A DNA stretch of 41,780 bases from Methylotenera sp. (GCA_030652995.1 JAUSAG010000048.1:1-41780); one strand, 5' to 3'; positions 15,719-25,802 are shown, numbered from the stretch's first letter. A program made the numbers and translations. The notes: a model not told the origin generated them from the sequence alone.

Positions 15719-17386
15719 ATGACAAGTCATACACTACATTTCATCAAAAACACGATTGTTGTCATTATTTGTATATGGCTGTCCGCCTGTGGTGAATCAC
15801 CGAATAGTCATCAACCTGCTACTGTTGATTACTTCACCAATTACCCGATTGAGTCTGGTGGCGCATTGATTAACGCCATGACAGGCGAACCTAGCGGCTT
15901 AATCTCGATGATTGCCGGTGAGTCTGCTTCTTCGGCCATCTCCTCCAACATCTTTAACAGCTTGCTTAAGTATGACAAAAATCTTGAACTTGAAGGCGAT
16001 TTAGTCAAAAGCTGGCAAATTTCAGCAGACCAGAAAACCATTACTTTTAAACTGAAACCCAACTTAAAATGGGCAGATAATCAGCCACTCACCAGTGCCG
16101 ACGTTCTGTTTACATGGCAAGCAGTTACCAACGAAAAAACAGCCAGTCCCTACGCCTCTGATTTTCAACTGGTTAAAAAGGCAGAAACACCAGATGCGCT
16201 GACATTTAGCATTACTTATGACCAAGCCTACGCCCCAGCCCTTGATAGCTGGGCAGGTTTGCACATTTTGCCTAAACATTTACTAAAAGGAAAAGATTTA
16301 CACACAAGTTCCTTTGTACGCAACCCTGTTGGTAGTCATTATTACAAGCTGGATAAATGGGCGCATGGAGAAAATTTAAAATTATCAAGGAATGCCAACT
16401 CCGTATTGGGGCAAGCTAAAATAGATAAACTGATCACGCGCATTATTCCTGATAACTCTGCGCAATTTCTAGAGCTAATGGCAGACAATATCGACTTGAT
16501 GGGTTTGGATCCCATCAAGTACTCGCGCATCATCCCGGCACGCCCTGAGCTACAGCAAAAACTAGCACTTTATAAAGAGCTGGGGAACAGTTACACCTAT
16601 ATGGGTTTTAACCTTAAACACAAGCCGTTTGATGACATTCGCGTGCGCCATGCCATCAACTATGCCATTGATAAACAAGAGGTTATTGACGGTGTTTACC
16701 TAGGCTTAGGCATTAATATTGCCTCACCTTACAAACCCGGCACACGCTGGAGCAACCCAGCACTCACGCCCTACCCTTATGACCCTGCAAAAGCCAAAGC
16801 TTTGCTAAAACAGGCTGGGTTTGTAGACACTGACGGCGATGGCATTGTGGAACGTGATGGTAAACCATTTGCTTTTGAAATTATCACCAATCAAAATAAA
16901 GAACGTGAAAAATCAGCAGTGCTGATTCAACGTAGACTTAAAGACGTAGGTATCGATGTTAAAATTCGTGCTATTGAGTGGGCAAGTTTTATTAGCCGCT
17001 TTATTAAAACCGGCGATTTTGATGTCGTGGTGCTCGGCTGGGGTTTAGGCTTAGACCCTGACCAATTTAACATTTGGCATTCCAGCCAACAGGCGCCTGG
17101 GCAATTTAATTTTATCGGCTACAACAACCCTGCTGTGGATAATCTTTTAGAGCAAGGGCGGTTAGAACTTAACCCAGATAAACGCATGAAAATCTATCAT
17201 GAATTTGCACGTGTTTTGTTAGAAGATAGCCCAATTGTGTACTTATCTGCTGGCTACGGCTTAACCGCTATCAATAAACGGGTGAAAGGTATCGACAACC
17301 CCGCTCCACCAGCTGGCATCGGCCACAACTCGCATGAGTGGCATATCCCTACACCATTACGCAGAAACGAAATTAGCGCCAATTAG
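15719..17386 (+). CDS. Periplasmic peptide-type solute-binding lipoprotein (SBP_bac_5)
   Basis: A 555-residue binding protein of the OppA/DppA/AppA family. The N-terminus is a lipoprotein signal with lipobox LSAC (Cys near residue 24). Family landmarks are LVKSWQISADQKTITFKLKPNLKWADN, the FVRNPVGSHYYKL region, RVRHAINYAIDKQEVI and a C-terminal FNIWHSS segment. DTDGDGIVERDGKP (about residues 368-381) is a DxDxDG loop often seen in this family. It presents peptides or related solutes to the two permeases encoded immediately downstream; the next gene starts two bases after its stop. It begins 13 bases after mltD, so muropeptide or cell-wall peptide recycling is possible, but that is inference. 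Confidence 0.9.
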   Translation: MTSHTLHFIKNTIVVIICIWLSACGESPNSHQPATVDYFTNYPIESGGALINAMTGEPSGLISMIAGESASSAISSNIFNSLLKYDKNLELEGDLVKSWQISADQKTITFKLKPNLKWADNQPLTSADVLFTWQAVTNEKTASPYASDFQLVKKAETPDALTFSITYDQAYAPALDSWAGLHILPKHLLKGKDLHTSSFVRNPVGSHYYKLDKWAHGENLKLSRNANSVLGQAKIDKLITRIIPDNSAQFLELMADNIDLMGLDPIKYSRIIPARPELQQKLALYKELGNSYTYMGFNLKHKPFDDIRVRHAINYAIDKQEVIDGVYLGLGINIASPYKPGTRWSNPALTPYPYDPAKAKALLKQAGFVDTDGDGIVERDGKPFAFEIITNQNKEREKSAVLIQRRLKDVGIDVKIRAIEWASFISRFIKTGDFDVVVLGWGLGLDPDQFNIWHSSQQAPGQFNFIGYNNPAVDNLLEQGRLELNPDKRMKIYHEFARVLLEDSPIVYLSAGYGLTAINKRVKGIDNPAPPAGIGHNSHEWHIPTPLRRNEISAN

Positions 17387-17388
17387 CC

Positions 17389-18411
17389 ATGCTTAAATAC
17401 CTGATTAAACGTGTGTTGTGGATGATACCAATGCTGATTGGCATTAGCCTCATCTCGTTCTTCATCATGCACTTGGCACCGGGTGACATCACCAGCAATG
17501 AAGCTGCATTTAATCCAAAGGCTAGCGAAGAATCACGTCAAAAATTACGTGAAATGTATAACCTAGATAAACCGGTCACTGTGCAATACGGCCTATGGCT
17601 TAAACGTATGGTCACTTTGGACTTCGGTAAATCGTTTGCCAGCCATCAAAAACCAGTATTTTGGCAAACCACAGATACAGATGGCAATGTGACTAAAGGC
17701 CTTATTCAAGAAGCTCTGCCAATTACCTTAATGATTAACTTGTTAGGGCTTGGCATCACGCTGATGCTAGCCATCCCATTGGGCATCATCGCTGCACGTA
17801 AATATCTGGGCTGGCAAGACCGATTCATCACCTTGTTTAATTTTATTGGCTTTTCTATTCCAGGTTTCTGGCTATCCTTACTGTTAATGTACTGGCTGGG
17901 CGTGGTCAATAACTGGTTCCCCATCTCAGGATTGCACAGCCTTAATTACGAATCACTAGATACCTGGGGTAAGCTTAAAGACTCATTAAGCCACTTGTTT
18001 CTACCTGTTATCATTCCTTCAATTACAGGTCTGGCAGGCATCACCCTATTTGTTAAAAATGGCATGTTAGATGTGCTACAACAAGATTACATTACCACTG
18101 CCCGCGCTAAAGGCCTGAATGAGCACAAAGTTGTCTATACCCACGCCTTGAGAAATGCGCTGCTACCGCTCATCACCATTGTTGGCCTGTCTATACCAGG
18201 TTTAATTGGTGGCTCCGTCATAGCCGAGACTATTTTTGCCATCCCCGGCATGGGCAAGCTATTTTACGATGCCGTTCTAATGCGCGACTTTCCGGTAGTG
18301 ATGGGCATCCTCACCATCGGTTCTGCACTCACACTGGTGGGCAACTTACTGGCAGATGTCGCCTACGCATGGGCAGACCCACGCGTGCGGCGTGGTGTGG
18401 CTAGGGGCTAA
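17389..18411 (+). CDS. Peptide ABC transporter permease (DppB/YejB type)
   Basis: A 340-residue inner-membrane permease with six hydrophobic segments. The conserved N-terminal part reads MLKYLIKRVLWMIPMLIG with PGDI after the first helix. The cytoplasmic EAA-type loop that docks the ATPase is at about residues 236-265 (DYITTARAKGLNEHKVVYTHALRNAL). The insertion around residues 78-105 (FASHQKPVFWQTTDTDG) is longer than in DppB and resembles YejB-like proteins. Its stop lies one base before the next permease gene's ATG, consistent with a coupled operon. No ATP-binding subunit is encoded beside it. Confidence 0.92.
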   Translation: MLKYLIKRVLWMIPMLIGISLISFFIMHLAPGDITSNEAAFNPKASEESRQKLREMYNLDKPVTVQYGLWLKRMVTLDFGKSFASHQKPVFWQTTDTDGNVTKGLIQEALPITLMINLLGLGITLMLAIPLGIIAARKYLGWQDRFITLFNFIGFSIPGFWLSLLLMYWLGVVNNWFPISGLHSLNYESLDTWGKLKDSLSHLFLPVIIPSITGLAGITLFVKNGMLDVLQQDYITTARAKGLNEHKVVYTHALRNALLPLITIVGLSIPGLIGGSVIAETIFAIPGMGKLFYDAVLMRDFPVVMGILTIGSALTLVGNLLADVAYAWADPRVRRGVARG

Positions 18412-18412
18412 T

Positions 18413-19252
18413 ATGAATAAAAATGTATTCATAAAAGCTTTATCCAATCCACTTGCATTAGCTGGCTTCATTATTATCGTGCTGGTATTTTTATTATCGA
18501 TGCTCGCACCTTTTATAGCCCCATTTGACCCTAATGACATCAATGTAAAAGCTATATTAGTTGAACCTTCAATGCAGCATTGGATGGGCACAGACGGTCT
18601 AGGACGTGACGTACTTAGCCGCATGCTACATGGTGGACGCATTTCTTTACTGGTAGGTTTAGTTGCCGTCGGCATTTCGACCGCTATTGGCATTATCCTA
18701 GGTGCAATCGCAGGCTTTTATCGTGGCTGGATAGACACTTTTATTATGCGTCTAGTCGATGTCATGCTATCCATCCCCAGTTTCTTTTTGATATTAGCGG
18801 TCATCGCGTTTTTAACGCCTTCAATTATCAACATCATGATTGTGATTGGGCTTACCTCTTGGATGGGCGTCACGCGTCTCGTTCGTGCAGAATTTTTAAG
18901 TTTAAACGAACGTGAGTTTGTAACGGCCTCTCGCACACTAGGCGCAAAAGACACACGTTTAATTTTTACCCATTTGCTCCCTAACAGCCTCACCCCTATC
19001 ATTGTGAGCGCAGTGCTTGGTGTCGCTGGCGCAGTTTTGATGGAATCTGGATTAAGCTTCCTAGGTCTTGGTGTACAGGCACCGCAAGCCTCATGGGGTA
19101 ACATTCTGACTGACGGCAAAGAATACATTCAGTTTGCCTGGTGGTTATCGTTGTTCCCAGGCTTAGCTATTTTAATCACAGTGTTGGGGTATAATCTACT
19201 CGGTGAAGGCTTACGTGATGCGCTTGACCCACGAAGTGGGTCAAGCAAATAA
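18413..19252 (+). CDS. Peptide ABC transporter permease (DppC/OppC type)
   Basis: About 279 residues from the ATG at 18413, preceded by a good ribosome site (AGGGG at 18403-18407); an upstream in-frame start would overlap the preceding gene. Six membrane helices, the OppC_N motif APFDPNDIN, and HWMGTDGLGRDVLSRMLHGGR are seen. The ATPase-docking EAA loop is REFVTASRTLGAKDTRLIFTH. It pairs with the permease at 17389. The final codons (LDPRSGSS) are contained in a perfect 11-bp hairpin at 19222-19246, just before the TAA. The cognate ATPases must be encoded elsewhere. Confidence 0.93.
   Translation: MNKNVFIKALSNPLALAGFIIIVLVFLLSMLAPFIAPFDPNDINVKAILVEPSMQHWMGTDGLGRDVLSRMLHGGRISLLVGLVAVGISTAIGIILGAIAGFYRGWIDTFIMRLVDVMLSIPSFFLILAVIAFLTPSIINIMIVIGLTSWMGVTRLVRAEFLSLNEREFVTASRTLGAKDTRLIFTHLLPNSLTPIIVSAVLGVAGAVLMESGLSFLGLGVQAPQASWGNILTDGKEYIQFAWWLSLFPGLAILITVLGYNLLGEGLRDALDPRSGSSK
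19222..19246 (+). repeat. Perfect 11-bp hairpin at the end of the DppC-like gene
   Basis: GCTTGACCCAC (19222-19232), loop GAA, GTGGGTCAAGC (19236-19246). The structure is entirely coding and ends four bases before the stop codon. It lacks a following U-tract, so it may protect the mRNA 3' end or pause ribosomes rather than terminate. Confidence 0.7.
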
Positions 19253-19278
19253 CTTGCATCAAAAAGCATGGGCTAATA

Positions 19279-19298
19279 AAACGAGTCTCAACTCGTTT
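19279..19298 (+). terminator. Hairpin between the peptide transporter operon and fabI
   Basis: AAACGAGT (19279-19286), loop CTCA, ACTCGTTT (19291-19298), followed by the mixed tract CAATTT. The stem is modest and the U-run interrupted, so termination would be partial; some read-through into fabI is plausible. Confidence 0.45.
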
Positions 19299-19323
19299 CA
19301 ATTTAAGACAATAGGATATAGAT

Positions 19324-20109
19324 ATGGGATTTTTAGCTGGTAAAAAAGTACTCATCGCGGGCTTATTAAGTAACCGCTCAATCGCTTACGGCATCGCAGT
19401 TGCCATGAAACGTGAAGGCGCTGAACTCGCTTTCACCTATCAACTCGAAAAACATGAAAAACGTGTTGCTGATTTAGCTGCCGATTTTGACTCAAAAATC
19501 GTACTGCCGTGTGATGTTGCTGAAGACGCACAAATTGACGCCCTCTTTCCAGCACTGGCTAAACATTGGGATGGCTTGGATTCACTAGTACACTCGCTTG
19601 CATTCGTACCAAAAGTAGCGCTGGATGGCGATTATCTAGACGCTGTTAATCGTGAATACTTTCGTATAGCACATGACATTAGCTCATACAGCTTTTCAGC
19701 GCTTGCCAAAGCGGCATACCCGATGATGCAAGGCCGTAAAGGCAGCTTGCTTACATTAAGTTATCTAGGTGCAGAGCGTACCATGCCTAACTACAATGTC
19801 ATGGGCGTTGCCAAAGCGAGTTTAGAGGCCAATGTGCGCTATTTAGCGCAAAGCCTAGGCCCTCGTGGTATTCGTGTTAATGCTGTGTCTGCAGGCCCCA
19901 TTAAAACGCTTGCAGCTTCAGGTATTGCAGACTTTGACAAAATGATAGGCTTTAACGAGAAACATGCTGCATTACGTCGCAATGTCACAATCGAAGAAGT
20001 CGGCAACGCTGCGGCATTCCTCTGTAGCGATCTAGCCTCCGGTATTACAGGTGAAATTACTTATGTCGATGGCGGAATGAATATTACTGCCGCAGGCCAA
20101 ATTGATTAG
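19324..20109 (+). CDS. fabI: Enoyl-[acyl-carrier-protein] reductase (NADH), FabI
   Basis: A 261-residue atypical short-chain dehydrogenase, the usual FabI length. The cofactor site is seen as [13 protein letters not shown] (residues about 13-25) in place of the classical glycine triad, with CDVAED next. The catalytic Tyr-x6-Lys is YNVMGVAKA, and the substrate loop is [11 protein letters not shown]. It reduces trans-2-enoyl-ACP to acyl-ACP in the last step of the fatty-acid elongation cycle. It has its own leader of about 70 bases with an AGGATAT ribosome site, and ends at a strong bidirectional terminator shared with ppiD. Confidence 0.96.
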   Translation: MGFLAGKKVLIAGLLSNRSIAYGIAVAMKREGAELAFTYQLEKHEKRVADLAADFDSKIVLPCDVAEDAQIDALFPALAKHWDGLDSLVHSLAFVPKVALDGDYLDAVNREYFRIAHDISSYSFSALAKAAYPMMQGRKGSLLTLSYLGAERTMPNYNVMGVAKASLEANVRYLAQSLGPRGIRVNAVSAGPIKTLAASGIADFDKMIGFNEKHAALRRNVTIEEVGNAAAFLCSDLASGITGEITYVDGGMNITAAGQID

Positions 20110-20141
20110 CACTCACAAATAAGCATAAGTGTTACGTGCAT

Positions 20142-20171
20142 AAAAAAGCCGATGTAAACATCGGCTTTTTT
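20142..20171. terminator. Bidirectional intrinsic terminator between fabI and ppiD
   Basis: AAAAAAGCCGATG (20142-20154), loop TAAA, CATCGGCTTTTTT (20159-20171). The stem has a GC-rich base flanked by A6 and T6, so it can stop transcripts from both convergent genes. Confidence 0.92.
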
Positions 20172-20207
20172 ATTACTACAAACTTATCCCAGATTTTTCA
20201 TTAGGAC

Positions 20208-22109
20208 TTAATTTGAAGCATTATCTAATAACAAACGCTCATTAACTTTAATCTTAGATTTTTCACGCAAGGATTGTTTGTAGGCCGCAAGGTATTCACT
20301 GCTCAATGCGGCATCTAATTCTGATTTCACTGCCTTAGCAACACCAGCATCGTCAGCTGCAGCATTTTCTACCTTAACAACCTTAACTAGTAAGTACCCT
20401 TGTTTTTCATCAGCTAGCCCTGAATAAGCCGGCAATTGACTAATATCAGTTTTAAACACTTGCGTCATTGCCAATTGGGTTAGACCTTGCGCATTTTTAC
20501 GATCCACCGTTACTTCAGGAATCCAGTTAACACCATCGACAGCATTGCCTGCACGCAGCCCTTTTAATGCAGCTTCACCCTTAGTTAACGCCAATTTAGA
20601 TGCAGCCTCTAACTTAAGCAAACTTTCAATCCCAGTTTTAACCTCATCAAAACTTCTTGGTAAGGCGGCTTTATAGTCAATCACGCGCGCAGAAACTAAA
20701 TTATTCGGCGCTATCTCCACCGCTTCTGTATTACGGCGATCTTTTAAGGATTCTTCAGAAAAAACCAAAGCCATCAATTTGTCACTATTTTTAAAATACT
20801 CAGCGCCTGACTCGCGACTCAACCAATCTGACTTCTGCACTTGCCCGCCATAAGCCTTGGCTGCAGGCTCCAAACTACCTGACTGCTCATAGACAATGTT
20901 ACTAAAGCCTTCAGCCTGTTTACCAAACTCTTCCTGCGCTTTCTTGAACATTAAGTCACCTTTGATTTGTGGCTTTAATGCATTGAAATCAGAACTCTGG
21001 CCTGTAATTCCTGTGACCTTGATAATATGGTATCCGAACTCAGATTCCACTAAATCACTCACCTCATTGACTTTCATACTAAAAGCCGCCTCTTCGAACG
21101 GCTTAACCATTGCACCACGGCCAAAACTACCTAGATCACCGCCCTTAACAGCAGAGCCTGGATCTTGAGAGTTTTTAACTGCCAACTCCTCAAATGACTT
21201 TGGATTCTTTTTAATTGCTGAAAGTAAGGCCTCTGCTTTGCCTTTGGCCTCTTGTTTATTCTCAGGAGTCGCATTTACGCCAAAACCTATTAGAATATGA
21301 CTGGCGCTACGTTGCTCATTCCCTTGAAATTGCGCCGCATTCTCATCGTAAAAAGCTTTTACTTCAGCATCATCAACGTTTACTTTTGTAATTAAATTAG
21401 CTGCAGAAAGTAATAAAAACTCAACTTTAACTTGAGCTGGCGCAATAAATTTATCTTTATGCTGTTCGTAATAAGCTTTAACTTGTGTCGGCTCAATTTT
21501 CACCTGATCAATAAAATCTTTAGTTTTAATCTCAGCAACTGTGACATGACGTTTTTGATTAACTAAGTTTAAAGTATGATCAGCGCGTGCATTAGAAATA
21601 AAACCAAGCTTAGTAATACCATCTTGCGCTTGTTGCGCCAACAAATCTGAGCGCATTCCCGCTTCAAATTTGGTAGGGGTTAAATTATTTTGTTGCAATA
21701 CTTGATCATACAAGTCTTGTGAAAACTTTCCATCTTTTTGGAAAGTTGGCATGCCTGTAATATAGGTGGCAAGTTGCGCATCGCTAATTGCATATTTTTC
21801 GCGCTTAATCTCCTCAGAGAGCAACTGCTCGTTGATCAGTCGATCAAGCACCAATGATTTAACGATTGGGCTATCAAGCTGCGCTTGATCAACTTTACCT
21901 TCTGATTGCATACGATTACGTACTTCTTGCATTGCATTAGAATAGGCTTGAATAGAAATATCAGTGCCATTAACCTTAGCAATCGCGACATTTTTACCTG
22001 ATTGACTCAAATAGGAGTCAATTCCAAATAAAGCAAATGGTATTGTAATTAAAGCTAACAATGTTTTACCAACCCAACCTTTGGCTACATCGCGGATACT
22101 ATCTAACAT
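20208..22109 (-). CDS. ppiD: Peptidyl-prolyl cis-trans isomerase/chaperone PpiD (SurA_N plus parvulin)
   Basis: About 633 residues from the ATG at 22107-22109, preceded by AGAAGAG; an upstream in-frame extension lacks conservation. The N-terminus [12 protein letters not shown] and a single membrane anchor ([14 protein letters not shown], about 16-30) are typical of PpiD. A SurA_N-type chaperone domain follows (about 40-225). The parvulin domain is at about 265-365 ([57 protein letters not shown]). The C-terminal half continues as a chaperone module. It assists folding of proteins leaving the Sec translocon on the periplasmic side. Its position after hupB and two tRNA genes matches the lon-hupB-ppiD order in proteobacteria. 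Confidence 0.95.
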   Translation of the reverse strand: MLDSIRDVAKGWVGKTLLALITIPFALFGIDSYLSQSGKNVAIAKVNGTDISIQAYSNAMQEVRNRMQSEGKVDQAQLDSPIVKSLVLDRLINEQLLSEEIKREKYAISDAQLATYITGMPTFQKDGKFSQDLYDQVLQQNNLTPTKFEAGMRSDLLAQQAQDGITKLGFISNARADHTLNLVNQKRHVTVAEIKTKDFIDQVKIEPTQVKAYYEQHKDKFIAPAQVKVEFLLLSAANLITKVNVDDAEVKAFYDENAAQFQGNEQRSASHILIGFGVNATPENKQEAKGKAEALLSAIKKNPKSFEELAVKNSQDPGSAVKGGDLGSFGRGAMVKPFEEAAFSMKVNEVSDLVESEFGYHIIKVTGITGQSSDFNALKPQIKGDLMFKKAQEEFGKQAEGFSNIVYEQSGSLEPAAKAYGGQVQKSDWLSRESGAEYFKNSDKLMALVFSEESLKDRRNTEAVEIAPNNLVSARVIDYKAALPRSFDEVKTGIESLLKLEAASKLALTKGEAALKGLRAGNAVDGVNWIPEVTVDRKNAQGLTQLAMTQVFKTDISQLPAYSGLADEKQGYLLVKVVKVENAAADDAGVAKAVKSELDAALSSEYLAAYKQSLREKSKIKVNERLLLDNASN

Positions 22110-22200
22110 AAAAAATTCTCTTCTTAAATATTCACTAACCAGTAAAAAAATAAAAAATCTGCAAACTCTCAAAATAGAAATTACAAACTAAAGCTGGCGC

Positions 22201-22230
22201 TAATATATCACAAGTTTACTTGATATATTA
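22201..22230. repeat. Perfect 10-bp inverted repeat upstream of ppiD
   Basis: TAATATATCA (22201-22210) and TGATATATTA (22221-22230) flank CAAGTTTACT. An overlapping inner dyad CAAGT-TT-ACTTG lies at 22211-22222, so alternative pairings exist. It is about 90-120 bases before the ppiD start and could be an operator or lie in the promoter. Function is unknown. Confidence 0.55.
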
Positions 22231-22327
22231 ATACTGAAACCTATGACATAAGATAATAAAAACAAGTTCTTAATCAGACGAAATTACTTGATTTTCACTT
22301 ATTAGACAACTGATTGAAAATATAAAT

Positions 22328-22359
22328 AAAAAAAGCGAGTCCTAAGACTCGCTTTTTTT
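22328..22359. terminator. Intrinsic terminator after the tRNA-Val/tRNA-Asp genes
   Basis: A7 then GCGAGTC (22335-22341), loop CTAA, GACTCGC (22346-22352), then T7. On the minus strand it follows the 3' CCA of tRNA-Asp by four bases. The symmetrical A and T tracts make it a strong bidirectional terminator. Confidence 0.93.
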
Positions 22360-22362
22360 ATT

Positions 22363-22439
22363 TGGCGGAGCGGACGGGACTCGAACCCGCGACCTCCTGC
22401 GTGACAGGCAGGCATTCTAACCAACTGAACTACCACTCC
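22363..22439 (-). tRNA. tRNA-Asp (GTC)
   Basis: Seventy-seven bases including encoded CCA. The acceptor stem is GGAGTGG, the anticodon stem-loop CCTGCCTGTCACGCAGG gives anticodon GTC, and the T-loop is GGTTCGAGTCC. It follows tRNA-Val on the same strand. Confidence 0.96.
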
Positions 22440-22610
22440 TTAAACTGCAACGTATTATTAATAGCTAATACATATTAAAATTTTGCGCTTCAAATTTTAC
22501 CCATTGGTTATCAATAGCTCTTTACAAAATAAAGAGTGCCTAAATTACTAGCACTCTCAATTTATAAAATTAGAAACGGCTTAGTCACATATAACATAAT
22601 AGTTGGTTTT

Positions 22611-22686
22611 TGGTGGGTGCTAACGGGGTCGAACCGCTGACATTCGCCTTGTAAGGGCGACGCTCTACCAACTGAGCTAAGCACCC
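22611..22686 (-). tRNA. tRNA-Val (TAC)
   Basis: Seventy-six bases including encoded CCA. The acceptor stem is GGGTGCT, the D-arm TAGCTCAGTTGGTAGAGC, the anticodon loop CTTACAA gives TAC, and the T-loop is GGTTCGACCCC. It begins 19 bases after hupB. Between it and tRNA-Asp lie about 170 AT-rich bases holding only a weak hairpin, AGAGTGC (22533-22539) / GCACTCT (22551-22557). Confidence 0.96.
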
Positions 22687-22705
22687 TGCATAACCAACTA
22701 AAACG

Positions 22706-22978
22706 CTAGTTTACAGCATCTTTAAGTGCTTTACCAGCTCTAAATTTTGGAGAATTTGCTGCTGCAATCTTGATTGTTTCACCTGTACGTGGGTTACGGC
22801 CGTTACGAGCCTCACGTTTACCAACATAAAATGTTCCAAAGCCGATCAATGTTACCAAATCGCCTTTTTTAATTGCAGCTGTAATTGCAGCTGTTGTTGC
22901 ATCTAATGCGCGACCAGCAGCAGCTTTAGAAATACCAGCAGCGTTTGCAATCTCGTCAATCAGTTCTGATTTATTCAC
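22706..22978 (-). CDS. hupB: DNA-binding protein HU (beta type)
   Basis: A 90-residue histone-like protein, exactly the standard length. It starts [11 protein letters not shown], has the dimerisation helices ([14 protein letters not shown]), the beta-saddle [23 protein letters not shown] with the DNA-intercalating proline arm, and the C-terminal helix [13 protein letters not shown]. It compacts and bends DNA without strong sequence preference. It lies downstream of lon, as in E. coli, with about 135 bases between that may hold its promoter. Confidence 0.97.
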   Translation of the reverse strand: MNKSELIDEIANAAGISKAAAGRALDATTAAITAAIKKGDLVTLIGFGTFYVGKREARNGRNPRTGETIKIAAANSPKFRAGKALKDAVN

Positions 22979-23113
22979 GTGTAATCCCCTCTCAAGGTTT
23001 TATTAAATAAAGATATCGGTAAATGTTTGGAGAATAAAATCCCCGTATCAGCTTTATATCAAGCCTACAAAGGCTATGTCAAGCTTTTATGCGCCTTACA
23101 CCGTACTTATTTT

Positions 23114-25573
23114 TCAATGTTTTGTTGTCTCCGTAATAATAGAGGAACTTTCCTTAGGCTTATCAGTAGGTTGAACGTCTTTTGATATATCCTCTTTAAT
23201 TTTATCAGTTTCAGGCAATGGCTCTGGTTTAGCCGCCAGCGCTAAGGCTAGCACATCATCTATCCATTGCACTGGGTGTATATCCAAATGATTTTTGATA
23301 TTTTCCGGGACATCAGTCAAGTCCTTTACATTCTGCTGCGGAATCAACACTGTTTTAATGCCGCCTCTATGCGCTGCTAACAACTTTTCTTTTAGCCCAC
23401 CAATCGGCAACACTTCACCCCTTAGCGTGATCTCGCCCGTCATCGCTACGTCTGCACGCACTGGAATGCCCGTCAGAATCGATACCAGCGCTGTGGTAAT
23501 AGCAATACCTGCACTTGGGCCATCTTTAGGCGTCGCACCCTCGGGAAAGTGAATATGAATATCATTCTTCTCATAAAAATCATCAGCGATACCTAGGCGT
23601 TTAGCTCGGCTACGCACGACGCTCATCGCCGCCTGAGTAGATTCCTTCATCACATCACCTAATTTTCCGGTTGTTGTAGTTTTACCTTTACCTGGCAACA
23701 ACACCGCCTCAATCGTCAGCAACTCTCCACCCACGGAAGTCCATGCTAGACCAGTTACCTGGCCAACTTGATTTTCTTTAGCCGCCACACCGTAATCATA
23801 ACGCTGTACACCTAAGTACTTATCCAGATTTTTAGGTGTAATACTGATTTTTTTAGGAGCTTTCGCGCCCTCTTTTGCTTTAGTGGTCAACAATTCTTTA
23901 ACTACTTTTCTGCAAACTTTAGACACTTCCTGCTCAAGCTTACGTACCCCAGCCTCACGTGTGAAGTAGCGTACAATGTCACGTACCGCAGCCTCTGAAA
24001 CAATCACTTCCTGCTCTTTTAAACCATGTGTTTTTAATTGCTTAGGCAATAAATATCGCATAGCAATATTCACTTTTTCATCTTCGGTATAGCCAGAAAG
24101 ATGAATAATTTCCATACGATCCAACAATGCCGCAGGGATATTCATTGAGTTTGCCGTTGCTACAAACATGACGTCAGATAAGTCATATTCGACCTCAACA
24201 TAGTGGTCAGCGAAGGTATGGTTTTGCTCAGGGTCTAAAACTTCCAGCAATGCCGAAGAAGGATCACCTCTAAAGTCTTGCCCTAACTTATCGACTTCAT
24301 CGAGTAAGAATAGTGGGTTTTTAACGCCAACTTTAGTCATACTCTGTAATATCTTGCCTGGCATTGAGCCAATGTAGGTACGCCTATGACCTCGAATCTC
24401 TGATTCATCACGTACGCCGCCCAAGGCCATACGCACAAATTTACGATTAACCGCTTTTGCTATACTTTGTCCAAGCGAAGTTTTACCAACGCCCGGTGGC
24501 CCTACCAAGCATAAGATTGGTGCCTTAATTTTGTCAACTCGTTGTTGTACCGCGAGATATTCAACAATACGCTCTTTAACTTTCTCAAGACCGTAATGAT
24601 CGTCGTCCAACACAGCTTCAGCCTTGATCAAATCTTTACTGATTTTAGTTTTTTTCTTCCAGGGTAAATTGATCAAAGTATCAATATAGTTACGTACAAC
24701 GGACGCCTCGGCAGACATTGGCGACATCAATTTCAATTTCTTTAATTCACTGGACACTTTAGCAAGCGCATCTTTAGGCAGATGCGCTGCTTCAATGCGC
24801 TTATCAAGCTCATCCATTTCATCAGTTTCATCTTGCTCACCCAGCTCTTTTTGAATCGCCTTAACCTGTTCATTTAAGTAATATTCACGCTGTGTTTTTT
24901 CCATTTGACGTTTTACACGACCACGAATACGCTTTTCTACTTGCAGAATATCAATTTCACCTTCCATCAGGTGTAGCAGATGCTCTAGGCGTACGGCAAC
25001 ATCAAACATTTCAAGAATTTTTTGCTTCTCATCAAGCTTCAATGTCAAGTGTGCGGCAATTGTATCAGCCAAGCGTCCTGCTTCATCGATACTGGCAAGC
25101 GAAGTTAATATTTCAGGTGGTATTTTTTTATTCAATTTAACGTACTGGTCAAATTGTGCAAAAACCGTACGCATTAAAGCTTGTATCTCTACATCACTCA
25201 CTGATTCTTCAATCAACTCTGTACGTGCCGCAAAACACTCTTCCGTTTCAGTAAAGTCAATAATTTTAGCACGTTGCACACCTTCAACTAGCACCTTAAC
25301 AGTACCATCAGGAAGCTTGAGCATTTGCAATACGGTCGCAATGGTTCCCACGTCGTGCAAATCGTTAGCTTCTGGATCATCCTTATTAGCGGATTTTTGC
25401 GCTACTAGTAGAATCTGCTTATTGCCTTCTGATGCAAGCTCAAGCGCTTTCACAGATTTAGAGCGCCCAACAAAAAGCGGAATAACTAAGTGCGGATATA
25501 CGACGACATCACGCAATGGTAATAGCGGGATTAAACCGCCATCTGAACTATACGAAGGGAGTAATTGCGCCAT
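23114..25573 (-). CDS. lon: ATP-dependent Lon protease
   Basis: About 819 residues from the ATG at 25571-25573 ([10 protein letters not shown]); an upstream in-frame start adds four unconserved residues. The N-terminal substrate domain begins with [17 protein letters not shown] sequence, followed by a coiled coil with [18 protein letters not shown]. The AAA+ module has Walker [10 protein letters not shown] and Walker [11 protein letters not shown]. The protease domain has the Ser-Lys dyad in PKDGPSAGI (Ser) and [13 protein letters not shown] (Lys). The C-terminal tail of about 40 residues is charged and longer than in E. coli Lon. It degrades misfolded and regulatory proteins in the cytosol. 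A sigma-32 type promoter lies about 50 bases upstream. Confidence 0.97.
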   Translation of the reverse strand: MAQLLPSYSSDGGLIPLLPLRDVVVYPHLVIPLFVGRSKSVKALELASEGNKQILLVAQKSANKDDPEANDLHDVGTIATVLQMLKLPDGTVKVLVEGVQRAKIIDFTETEECFAARTELIEESVSDVEIQALMRTVFAQFDQYVKLNKKIPPEILTSLASIDEAGRLADTIAAHLTLKLDEKQKILEMFDVAVRLEHLLHLMEGEIDILQVEKRIRGRVKRQMEKTQREYYLNEQVKAIQKELGEQDETDEMDELDKRIEAAHLPKDALAKVSSELKKLKLMSPMSAEASVVRNYIDTLINLPWKKKTKISKDLIKAEAVLDDDHYGLEKVKERIVEYLAVQQRVDKIKAPILCLVGPPGVGKTSLGQSIAKAVNRKFVRMALGGVRDESEIRGHRRTYIGSMPGKILQSMTKVGVKNPLFLLDEVDKLGQDFRGDPSSALLEVLDPEQNHTFADHYVEVEYDLSDVMFVATANSMNIPAALLDRMEIIHLSGYTEDEKVNIAMRYLLPKQLKTHGLKEQEVIVSEAAVRDIVRYFTREAGVRKLEQEVSKVCRKVVKELLTTKAKEGAKAPKKISITPKNLDKYLGVQRYDYGVAAKENQVGQVTGLAWTSVGGELLTIEAVLLPGKGKTTTTGKLGDVMKESTQAAMSVVRSRAKRLGIADDFYEKNDIHIHFPEGATPKDGPSAGIAITTALVSILTGIPVRADVAMTGEITLRGEVLPIGGLKEKLLAAHRGGIKTVLIPQQNVKDLTDVPENIKNHLDIHPVQWIDDVLALALAAKPEPLPETDKIKEDISKDVQPTDKPKESSSIITETTKH

Positions 25574-25625
25574 GAAAGACCTCAATAAGCTAAAAAATTA
25601 AGCATAAAATGCCTGAATGTATATG

Positions 25626-25653
25626 GTATGGGGTGTTTTCTTTACACTTCAAG
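25626..25653 (-). promoter_or_regulatory. Sigma-32 (heat-shock) type promoter of lon
   Basis: On the minus strand, CTTGAAG (25647-25653) is followed after 13 bases by CCCCATAC (25626-25633). The sigma-32 consensus is CTTGAAA, 11-15 bases, CCCCATNT, so both elements and the spacing agree closely. It stands about 52 bases before the lon ATG. Confidence 0.8.
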
Positions 25654-25747
25654 TATCAGATAGTATTTAAGCACTAATTTAGCGCGTTAAATCGGAATAT
25701 TTGAAAGAAATTTAGCGAGTACTACGATACGCGATAAGCGTCATGAC

Positions 25748-25786
25748 AATCTCAGCTTTAAGCGCTAGGCGCAACAAGCTGAGATT
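25748..25786. terminator. Stem-loop between clpX and lon
   Basis: AATCTCAGCTT (25748-25758) pairs perfectly with AAGCTGAGATT (25776-25786). The 17-base loop contains GCGC-TAG-GCGC and can extend the stem. No U-tract follows on the minus strand, so it may act as an attenuator, a rho-dependent end or an mRNA stabiliser for clpX. Confidence 0.5.
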
Positions 25787-25802
25787 ATAGTGCAAACAAT
25801 AA

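Noticed and set aside
22440-22610. Extra tRNA or small RNA between tRNA-Asp and tRNA-Val
   Set aside because: No cloverleaf or conserved T-loop sequence is present; just one weak 7-bp hairpin.
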